Below are positions 28,990 to 35,669 of a DNA stretch of 35,669 nucleotides, piece after piece. Position numbers and translations under genes: made by a program. The notes below the pieces were generated by a model. That model was not told the origin of the DNA. It searched no databases and was given only the letters and a program-made list of their open reading frames with translations. Position 1 is the first letter of the stretch, and the number at the start of each line of letters is the position of its first letter. Source of the stretch: Candidatus Omnitrophota bacterium. GTDB taxonomy: Bacteria; Omnitrophota; Gorgyraeia; Aquiviventales; Aquiviventaceae. Location of the stretch: positions 1 through 35,669 of the forward strand of contig JAUYPJ010000033.1 in assembly GCA_030697665.1 (NCBI GenBank), written 5' to 3'.

Positions 28990-30483
28990 ATGGGAACACC
29001 GCGTCGATATCCACAGAGGTGGGCGGAGCTTGCGCTTGGTGCGAGCCTCGTCTGGTCGTTCAGCGTGGAAGTGGTGTCCGCGCAGTCGACCAACGGGACT
29101 ACCACGCTCCTTGAAGAAACATTCTCCAGTGGCGGAGGGCGTGTGGGGGGTGGGAACCCCATGACCGCCGTCACGATGCTCGGCCAGCCCGCGGCAGGCG
29201 TAGGAGCGAACGACGCCTTCACGATCGTGGTGGGCTATCCGGCAGACGCTCCGGATCTGCCATCTGGCACCAACGCCATCACGGTCGAAGGGACGCTCAG
29301 TGAACCGGTCGACTCGGTCGTGGTAAAGAGCGAGCCGCTAGGCGAGGTGGTCGCTGCCACAATCGAGGGGATGACCTTTCGGGCCATCAACGTGCCCCTC
29401 ACTGAGGGGCAAAACACCCTCACTGCCACGGCCATTGATCGAGTCGGCCTCAGCGCAAGCTACACCATCACCGTCTACCTCGACACCCGCCCGCCGGCCA
29501 GACCGACGCTCGCCGCCACGCCTCCTGTCACCACCGCCACCAGCTACACCCTCACCGGCACCAAAACCCCCGGGACCTCGGTCTGGGTGAACGGGGTCGA
29601 GGTCGTGCCGCTCAATGATGACGCCACCTGGACCACGACCATCCCCTTGGTGGAAGGGGACAACGTCCTGGTCATCGTCACGAAGGATGCCGCCGGCAAC
29701 GAGAGCACCTCCACCGCCGTCACCATCGTGGTGGACAACCTGCCGCCGGTGATCAGCGAGGTGACCTTCGTGGATCCGGACGGGCAGGTGTTGCGGCTTG
29801 ATTCGTCCACCCAGTCGCCGAAAACGAACTTCAGCCCCGTCACCGTCAGGGGACGCGTGGATGACAGCCTCACGACCGTCCAGATCAACGGCCGGCCTGA
29901 GGCGCCGCAGCCCAAGCGAACCTTCGAAGTGACGCTCCCTCTGAGCGGGGGCGCGACTGCTCTGACACTGATCGCCACCAGCCCCAACGACCATGTCACC
30001 ACCGAAACGTTCACGGTGACGCGCGGCACGACCCCGATCCTGCTCTCCGCCCAGCCCGCCGACGCGACGAAGCACCCCGTCGGCACCACCCTTGCCATCC
30101 AAGCCACGGCCTCTGACATGGAGGCGGACCCGCTGGAATACCAGATCCTGATCGGTGGGGTGGTCGTTGCAGATTGGTCCGCGACCGCGCCCTATCCCTG
30201 GACGTTACGTGAAAGTGATCTCGGACTTCGACCCCTGGACCTGCGGGTCCGGGATGGATTTGGTGGCCTGGCCTCGATCCAAGCGGAGGTCTACATCTTG
30301 CATCCGGCTGTGCCACCGCCTGTGGTGAGCCAACCCACCCAGGTGCAGACGCTGACGCTCCTGCAGACACCCAGCAAGAGCACGGTGGGAAAGGCAACTG
30401 TCAAGCCAACACCCAAGACGAGCAAGCGACCCAAACCGATTCCGAAACGCACGGTCACACCGAAATCCTCGAAGAAAAAATGA
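28990..30483 (+). CDS. secreted multi-Ig-like module protein
   Basis: A 497-aa protein. A signal peptide (ending VVSAQS) is followed by a domain with FSSGGGRVGGGNPMTAVTML then GQPAAGVGANDAFTIVVGY, the S-GGG...GQPxxG...GY pattern seen near the N-terminus of many secreted proteins. Three or more Ig-like modules follow (NAITVEGTLSEPVDSVVV; SYTLTGTKTPGTSVWVNGVE; PVTVRGRVDDSLTTVQINGR), then a cadherin-like strand-rich region. The C-terminal tail of about 50 residues is extremely basic and rich in T, K and P. The ATG at 28990 is chosen; an upstream in-frame TTG would overlap the previous gene. Role in the RHS operon unknown; the basic tail may bind nucleic acid or an acidic surface. Confidence 0.8.
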   Translation: MGTPRRYPQRWAELALGASLVWSFSVEVVSAQSTNGTTTLLEETFSSGGGRVGGGNPMTAVTMLGQPAAGVGANDAFTIVVGYPADAPDLPSGTNAITVEGTLSEPVDSVVVKSEPLGEVVAATIEGMTFRAINVPLTEGQNTLTATAIDRVGLSASYTITVYLDTRPPARPTLAATPPVTTATSYTLTGTKTPGTSVWVNGVEVVPLNDDATWTTTIPLVEGDNVLVIVTKDAAGNESTSTAVTIVVDNLPPVISEVTFVDPDGQVLRLDSSTQSPKTNFSPVTVRGRVDDSLTTVQINGRPEAPQPKRTFEVTLPLSGGATALTLIATSPNDHVTTETFTVTRGTTPILLSAQPADATKHPVGTTLAIQATASDMEADPLEYQILIGGVVVADWSATAPYPWTLRESDLGLRPLDLRVRDGFGGLASIQAEVYILHPAVPPPVVSQPTQVQTLTLLQTPSKSTVGKATVKPTPKTSKRPKPIPKRTVTPKSSKKK

Positions 30484-30551
30484 GCGAGCAAGCCGCGATA
30501 AACGCGCTCCACAGGGCGGGTGGTCCCGCACCTCGCACAGGGAGGACGCAG

Positions 30552-31502
30552 ATGAACGGCGCGTGGACCAAGCAGAACGCAAGGACGCGTGCAGGCGTGA
30601 TCAGCTCGCTCATGCTCGCCGTGTGGCTCTTCCCGCAGAGTACTGTCCTCGGCCAACTCCCCCACCTCATCCGCTACCAGGGCCAGGCGGTCGATGCCCA
30701 AGGCGTCCCCCTCGAAGGCCCCTACACCCTGACCTTCCGGCTCTACGATGCGGAGACAGCCGGGACGAAGGTGTGGGAGGAGCGCCAGGCGGATGTCGTC
30801 CTCACCGGTGGCCACTTCAGCGTCCTCCTCGGGCAGGTGACTCCGTTTGCGGTCGACTGGTCGACACCGCTCTGGCTCTCGGTCCAGGTCGGGACTGAGC
30901 CGGAGCTGGCCCCCCGCCAGCGGATCACGAGTGTGCCGCTCGCCATTCGAGCAGACATCGCAGAAGGCCTGACCTCCGCCATCACACCTGCACTCATCAG
31001 CCCCCAAGGCAGCGGTAGCGGGCTGGATGCCGATACGGTGGACGGCAAGCAGGCGGACGACCTCGTGAAGCGTACGAACCACACGGGCACGCAGTCCCCT
31101 TCGACGATTCACCCTCAAGGCTCAGATTCTGGTCTTGATGCCGATACGGTGGATGGTCAGCAGGCGGCAGACCTGCTGGCACGCGCCAACCACACCGGGA
31201 CACAACCCTCATCGACCATTACAGGGACGTTCGCTCCTTCAGTCATCAGTCCCCAAGGCTCAGGGAGCGGTTTGGGGGCCGACTCGCTAGATGGGAAGGA
31301 CTCCTCGGCATTCGCCATGGTCGGTCATCGGCACACCTGTGTGAACCGGATGAACATGGGAAGCGGGCAGACGGGCAATAGCTTCTGTGCCGGGTATGGG
31401 GAGTGGTGCGCCCACAACTTGACTGCCGGGGGTCGCGATACCGAATCGTGCACAACGGCCAATCCCGGGTTTGGTGATTGGGGAGCGGTCTGTTGCCAGT
31501 GA
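30552..31502 (+). CDS. secreted tail-fibre-like protein with DADTVDG repeats
   Basis: A 316-aa secreted protein. A signal peptide (ending TVLGQ) precedes a conserved N-terminal domain: IRYQGQAVDAQGVPLEGPYT, LTFRLYDAETAGTKVWEERQ, GGHFSVLLGQVTPF and RQRITSVPLAIRADIAEGL. Three repeats follow of GSGLDADTVDGKQADDL or close variants, separated by NHTGTQ. Such DADTxDG/NHTGTQ repeats are typical of phage tail-fibre and surface fibre proteins. The C-terminus has six Cys and aromatic residues (CVNRMNMGSGQTGNSFC, CCQ end), suggesting a disulfide-rich tip. GGAGG precedes the ATG at 30552. The stop overlaps a potential GTG start of the RHS gene (GTGA). Confidence 0.85.
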   Translation: MNGAWTKQNARTRAGVISSLMLAVWLFPQSTVLGQLPHLIRYQGQAVDAQGVPLEGPYTLTFRLYDAETAGTKVWEERQADVVLTGGHFSVLLGQVTPFAVDWSTPLWLSVQVGTEPELAPRQRITSVPLAIRADIAEGLTSAITPALISPQGSGSGLDADTVDGKQADDLVKRTNHTGTQSPSTIHPQGSDSGLDADTVDGQQAADLLARANHTGTQPSSTITGTFAPSVISPQGSGSGLGADSLDGKDSSAFAMVGHRHTCVNRMNMGSGQTGNSFCAGYGEWCAHNLTAGGRDTESCTTANPGFGDWGAVCCQ

Positions 31503-31519
31503 AAGGTCGGAGTCGTTAT

Positions 31520-34500
31520 ATGCTATCAACGAATCGTTCACTGACCACCAGACTCCTAGCACTGTTTATGAGCGTCGCATTCCTGCTCACACAGCTTGCG
31601 CTGCCGCCGCGGGCGGAGGCGGCGCATCTGGGATCTGCCACGGCGTCGGCTGGCAGCGCGCCGCCGCCGGCCGTCTCCACGATCCAAAGCTTCCAGCCGG
31701 ATCTGTTCACGGGACGCGCGACCACCGCCATTCCGATCGCCGTGCCGCCGGGCCGCAAGGGCCTGCAGCCGGCCCTGGCGCTGGCCTACGCCTCCTCCGG
31801 TCGCAACGGCTGGGTGGGGGTGGGCTGGAGCCTGGATGTCGGGTATATCGAGCGGAGCACGAAGACCGGCGTCCCGCAGTATGACTCGACCGATACCTTC
31901 AGCGTCCTGGTCAACGGCGTCAACGCCGAGCTCGTGCAGATTCCGGACGGGACGTACCGCGCGAAGGACGAGGGCGCGTTCCTGCGCGTTGAGAACCACG
32001 GCACCTCGGGCTGGGAGGTACGCGACACCTCCGGCACCCGCTACCTCTTTGGGCAGACCGTGGCTTCCCAGATCGAAAGCGCCGGCCACGTCTTCCGCTG
32101 GGCCTTGGACACGGTCCTCGATCCCCACGGCAACACCCTCACCGTCACCTACACCACAGACCAGCAGCAGCTCTACCCCTCCCGGATTGACTACACCGGC
32201 CATGAGCCGACCCGCCTCGCGCCAGCCAACGCCGTCGAGTTCCTCCTGGAGGACCGGCCGGATGACGAGGTGTCGTATCGGAGTGGCTTTGCGGTCACGA
32301 CGGCCAAGCGGCTGAAGGAAATTGCCACCTATGCTCCGGATCCTCAGGGGCAGCCCCTGCAACTGGCCCGCCGCTACGTGCTGACGTACACCACCAGCGG
32401 ACGGACCAGCCGCTCGCTCTTGAGCCGTGTCCAACAGTTCGGCACGGACGGGACCACGAGCCTGCCGGCCACGACGTTCACCTATCAGAGCACCGGCAGT
32501 GCCACCTATCCGAATGTCCTGAGCAACATCGTCCCGCCGCCGTCAGTCGCGGGGTGGAACGTCCGCGGGGCCGCCCAGGATACCGGCCATGAGACCTGGG
32601 GCTGTGCCCATCCGTACCTGGGATTGCCCTGGGGCTCTCCCAGCCAGGCCACGGGAGGCTTTGACCTGGGCTGTGTCTCCGGCAGCGTCAGCGGCAATGG
32701 CGATGTCACCATGTCCGGTTGCAACGATCACTTCGGCCACGCCTGGACGTACGTGTACGTGGGCCAAGCCAAGACGATCTCGCTCTCCCACGCCAACAGC
32801 AACGACGCCGTCGGCTGCCTCTACCAGGAAGATGCCGGCGGGGTCTCCCAGATCACCACCCCCGGCAGCATCTCGCTCCAAGCCGGCTGGTCGATCCTCC
32901 ACCTCACCGCCTACCACCAGCACCAGGGGTGGGGGCCCACGACCTTAAGTGGCGGCCTCAAGAGCCAAGTCGAGGTCATGAATCCCAGCCAGATCGCCCT
33001 CGGCGTCCCGCAGCTCGCCGGGGATGTCAACGGCGATGCCAAGACAGACCTCATCAAGTTTACCCCCTCCAGTGGGAGCTGGTCGGTCTCCTGCGCCACG
33101 TCCTGTTCGCTCTCACCGGGTGGAGCCTGGATTTCCGGGTTTGGCACCAGCTCATCGAGTCCGCTCCTGGGGGACTGGAACGGGGATGGGAGGACCGATA
33201 TCGGGATCTACAACAGCGGGAGCTGGCAGTTTGCCACCTCCACAGGCACCAGCTTCCAGACCGGGATCGTCTCCTCTATGTCCTTGGGCAGCGGGACACC
33301 ACTCACTGGCGACTTCAATGGGGATGGCAACACGGACCTCGGCACCTACAACAACGGCTCGTGGTCGGTGGCCTTGGGAACAGGGAGCGGCTTCACCTCG
33401 ACCGGCTCCTTCTCCCTGAGCTGGGGTGATTCAAGTTACGAAGCACTGACGGGCGATTTCAACGGCGATGGTCTCACCGATATCGGGATCGTCAATAAGT
33501 CGACCGGCTCCATCGATGCGCGGCTCTCCACCGGGACCGGGTGGACCAGCGCCACCAACTGGATCGGGAGTTTCGGCGGCTCCAACCCCCATACCTCCGC
33601 CGACTTCAACGGGGACGGCCTCACCGACGCGGTCACCTACAACCGCTCGGCTGGCCAGGTCATCTATGCGCCTTCAATCGGCAACAGCTTTGGCTCGCCA
33701 GTCACGCTCCCTCTGACCTTTAGCCTCACGTCTTCTGACGATAACATCCAGGTGGGCGACTTCAATGGCGATGGGATCGCGGATCCCGCAGCGTTCAACC
33801 TCCTCTCAGGCAGCTCCCAACTGGCGTTCTCCAGCCTGACCAACACGGACGGCTCTAACGGTACGGCCACCGATGTCCTCCGCACGATCCACAATGGCTT
33901 AGGCGGCACCACGACGGTCAAGTATCAGCCCTCAAGCCTGTGCGGATGTGCTGAGGAGTCGATTCTGCCGTTTGTCCTCCCGGTCGTCCAGCAGACCAAG
34001 CAGGAAGACGGGCTCGGCAACAGCTACACCACCACCTACCTCTTCCACAAGGGCCTGTACGATGGGCCGACCAAGGAGTTCCGGGGGTTTGAGGAGGCCA
34101 CCGTCTTTGATGCGGATGGCAACAAGACGATCACCCACTTTCACCAGGATGTGCACAAGAAGGGAAGGCCGTTCAGGACGGAGTTCCGTGACCAGTACGA
34201 CAATCTTTGGACCAAGGCCGAGCAGACCTGGAGCTGCACTGAACCCTCTCCTGGCGTTCACTTCGCCAAGCTGAATCAGACGGATGCCTTTACCTACGAT
34301 GGCGACGCCACCTTCCGGCAGACCCGCACCGCCTTCGAGTATGACCGCTTCGGCAATCTCACTAAAACCCGTGAGTTTGGGGAGGTCGCGCGCTCCGGGG
34401 ATGAGCGGCAGACCTTCAACGACTACACCTATAACGAGTCCGCCTGGATTCTGAACACGCTCGCCCACACGAAACTCACCAACGCCATCGATGAGACGTC

Positions 34501-35669
34501 CCGCACGGTCTCCGAGCGATGGGTCTACTACGATGGGCGGCTCCCGACCAACAAGGCCCAGCCGGAAGTCGATACGACCCCACCCCAACAGGGCCACCTG
34601 ACGGCAGAAGTTGAGTACTGGGATACCGATGATCTGGAAGATCCGAATCCGCTGACGCAATTCTCCTACGATCGCCACGGCAACGTGCTCACGGTCACCG
34701 ATGCCCTCAGCCACACCACGACCAACACCTTCGATACCGCGACGCACACATTCCTTGAGGTCATCACCAACCATCTGGGGCACACCCGCTCCTTCACGTA
34801 TGATCCACGCTTCGGCCACGCGCTAACCTCCACTGATCAAAACGACGTCACCACGACCACCGACTATGATGCGCTCGGCCGCGTCGTGAAGGTGATCGGC
34901 CCCACCGACACCGCCGCGCTGCCCACCCTCAGCTATGGCTACGACCTCTCCACGAACCCGGCTAAGACCACGGTCAGCACCCGCCTCCAGTCCGGCCAGC
35001 CGAACGTGCTGACCGTCTACGCCTTCACCGATGGCCTCGGGCGGACGATCCAGACCCGCTCCCCGGCTGAAGATTCCACCAAGCAGATCGTCACCGGCAC
35101 TATCCAGTCCAACGCCCGTGGACTCGTGATCAAACAGTGGCTCCCGTATCTCTCAGCTTTCTCCTCATCCTATGTCCCCTTCACCCTTGAGCCTTCACCC
35201 TCCACCCTCGCAGTGGTCTCCTACACCTATGACTCCCTCGGCCGGCTGCTCACGATCACCGACCCGGATGGCGCGACCACCACGACCGCCTACAACGACT
35301 GGACGGTCACCGTCACCGATGCCAACGACCACCAGACCAGGCGAACCTCAGATGCCTATGGCCGTCTGATCCAAGTCGAGGAGGTCGTCTCCGACACCGT
35401 GGCCTATGCCACCACCTACGCCTACGACACCCTCAATCACCTCATCCAAGTCACTGATGCCCAGGGCCACCTCACGAAGATCACCTACGACTCCCTGGGC
35501 CGTAAGCTCTCGATGGACGACCCGGACATGGGCCGCTGGACCTACGCCTACGATGCGGTGGACAACCTCACCGCCCAGACCGATGCGAGAGGGGTGGTGA
35601 CCAGCTTCACCTACGATGCCTTGAATCGCCTCACCCAGAAGTCCTACTCAGTCACCCAGTCACCCAGTC
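31520..35669 (+). CDS. giant SpvB/FG-GAP/RHS-repeat secreted protein, 3' end cut by window edge
   Basis: At least 1383 codons, open to the window end. A signal peptide is at residues 1-35. An SpvB-like N-terminal domain follows (about 54-330: GRATTAIPIAVPPGRKGLQP, ALALAYASSGRNGWVGVGWS). Next comes a Cys-containing insert I do not recognise (about 335-490). Six FG-GAP/VCBS calcium-loop repeats of the type DFNGDGLTDIGI lie at about 502, 552, 597, 647, 694 and 746. A linking region is followed, from about 940, by RHS/YD repeats (FEYDRFGNLTKT, YTYDSLGRLLTITDPDG, ITYDSLGRKLSMDDPDMG). RHS proteins build a shell that encloses a C-terminal toxin or effector, which lies outside the window. ATG 31520 is preferred (GGAG 7 bases upstream); GTG 31499 is possible. 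The frame is continuous where I checked it. Confidence 0.9.
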   Translation, partial: MLSTNRSLTTRLLALFMSVAFLLTQLALPPRAEAAHLGSATASAGSAPPPAVSTIQSFQPDLFTGRATTAIPIAVPPGRKGLQPALALAYASSGRNGWVGVGWSLDVGYIERSTKTGVPQYDSTDTFSVLVNGVNAELVQIPDGTYRAKDEGAFLRVENHGTSGWEVRDTSGTRYLFGQTVASQIESAGHVFRWALDTVLDPHGNTLTVTYTTDQQQLYPSRIDYTGHEPTRLAPANAVEFLLEDRPDDEVSYRSGFAVTTAKRLKEIATYAPDPQGQPLQLARRYVLTYTTSGRTSRSLLSRVQQFGTDGTTSLPATTFTYQSTGSATYPNVLSNIVPPPSVAGWNVRGAAQDTGHETWGCAHPYLGLPWGSPSQATGGFDLGCVSGSVSGNGDVTMSGCNDHFGHAWTYVYVGQAKTISLSHANSNDAVGCLYQEDAGGVSQITTPGSISLQAGWSILHLTAYHQHQGWGPTTLSGGLKSQVEVMNPSQIALGVPQLAGDVNGDAKTDLIKFTPSSGSWSVSCATSCSLSPGGAWISGFGTSSSSPLLGDWNGDGRTDIGIYNSGSWQFATSTGTSFQTGIVSSMSLGSGTPLTGDFNGDGNTDLGTYNNGSWSVALGTGSGFTSTGSFSLSWGDSSYEALTGDFNGDGLTDIGIVNKSTGSIDARLSTGTGWTSATNWIGSFGGSNPHTSADFNGDGLTDAVTYNRSAGQVIYAPSIGNSFGSPVTLPLTFSLTSSDDNIQVGDFNGDGIADPAAFNLLSGSSQLAFSSLTNTDGSNGTATDVLRTIHNGLGGTTTVKYQPSSLCGCAEESILPFVLPVVQQTKQEDGLGNSYTTTYLFHKGLYDGPTKEFRGFEEATVFDADGNKTITHFHQDVHKKGRPFRTEFRDQYDNLWTKAEQTWSCTEPSPGVHFAKLNQTDAFTYDGDATFRQTRTAFEYDRFGNLTKTREFGEVARSGDERQTFNDYTYNESAWILNTLAHTKLTNAIDETSRTVSERWVYYDGRLPTNKAQPEVDTTPPQQGHLTAEVEYWDTDDLEDPNPLTQFSYDRHGNVLTVTDALSHTTTNTFDTATHTFLEVITNHLGHTRSFTYDPRFGHALTSTDQNDVTTTTDYDALGRVVKVIGPTDTAALPTLSYGYDLSTNPAKTTVSTRLQSGQPNVLTVYAFTDGLGRTIQTRSPAEDSTKQIVTGTIQSNARGLVIKQWLPYLSAFSSSYVPFTLEPSPSTLAVVSYTYDSLGRLLTITDPDGATTTTAYNDWTVTVTDANDHQTRRTSDAYGRLIQVEEVVSDTVAYATTYAYDTLNHLIQVTDAQGHLTKITYDSLGRKLSMDDPDMGRWTYAYDAVDNLTAQTDARGVVTSFTYDALNRLTQKSYSVTQSPS
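35179..35208. repeat. in-frame CCTTCACCC short repeat within RHS gene
   Basis: CCTTCACCC occurs at 35179-35187 and 35192-35200, followed by TCCACCCT. It breaks the usual composition of the RHS coding sequence and encodes a low-complexity stretch (VPFTLEPSPSTLA) between two RHS repeats. It resembles the short repeats found between genes in this window. Confidence 0.5.
35649..35669. repeat. CAGTCACC tandem octamer at window end
   Basis: Two full and one partial copy of CAGTCACC run into the window edge inside the RHS reading frame. The length of the array cannot be seen. It is read in frame as SVTQSPS. Confidence 0.7.

Noticed and set aside
33932-34819. Minus-strand frame of 295 codons inside the RHS gene
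   Set aside because: The plus-strand RHS frame continues through with recognisable repeats; the minus frame shows glycine/valine shadow composition only.

Overview
This window is GC-rich bacterial DNA with an ordinary housekeeping left half and a clearly accessory right half. It probably comes from an uncultivated Gram-negative lineage. The pointers are lipoprotein and signal-peptide secreted proteins, an L,D-transpeptidase, an exosortase-system-associated lipoprotein of the TIGR04073 type, two cyclic-di-GMP-I-like riboswitches, a PilX-like pilus protein and a very large RHS protein, together with many palindromic and heptameric repeats. Omnitrophota/PVC-like, Nitrospirota-like and delta-proteobacterial-like lineages would all fit. 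The sequence alone does not decide between them, so the taxonomic statement is inference.

Layout. 1-5413 (minus strand): a probable operon of nfo (endonuclease IV), a small unknown gene, a TIGR02206/YwaF-type membrane protein, an Nfu N-terminal-domain protein and a glycine-zipper-free membrane protein. It is followed by a GHKL-ATPase and two small genes at the less GC-rich left edge. 5432-7975: tRNA-Ala(GGC) with its promoter, the nfeD-slipin membrane protease/stomatin pair, and tRNA-Leu(CAA). 8010-10996 (minus): a tight four-gene operon of a coiled-coil membrane protein, a DUF212/PAP2-like protein, an L,D-transpeptidase and accA. 11093-15240: comM followed by an islet of toxin-antitoxin genes (brnTA, a yefM/yoeB pair, possible XRE and HicA remnants) and a riboswitch-controlled secreted protein. 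Two short fragments of a second comM copy lie inside this islet.

15245-18287 (minus): a riboswitch plus terminator drives a secreted beta-propeller-like protein and a PilX-like protein. 18419-26664: a signalling cluster. It holds a histidine kinase that has lost its phosphoacceptor His, a TIGR04073 lipoprotein, a double-receiver protein, a dCache membrane sensor with no output domain, a REC-Fis regulator, a GAF histidine kinase, a stand-alone receiver and an XRE-cupin regulator. Three MITE-like elements and several long palindromes are interspersed.

26795-35669 (plus): a secreted-surface operon from one strong promoter. It encodes a fibronectin-III-like protein, two Ig-like module proteins, a tail-fibre-like protein and a giant SpvB/FG-GAP/RHS protein that runs off the window. 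The most unusual signals are an 89-bp perfect cloverleaf palindrome inserted in frame in a membrane-protein gene, a nonautonomous element with a 10-bp target duplication, the catalytically broken histidine kinase, and the modular RHS operon.
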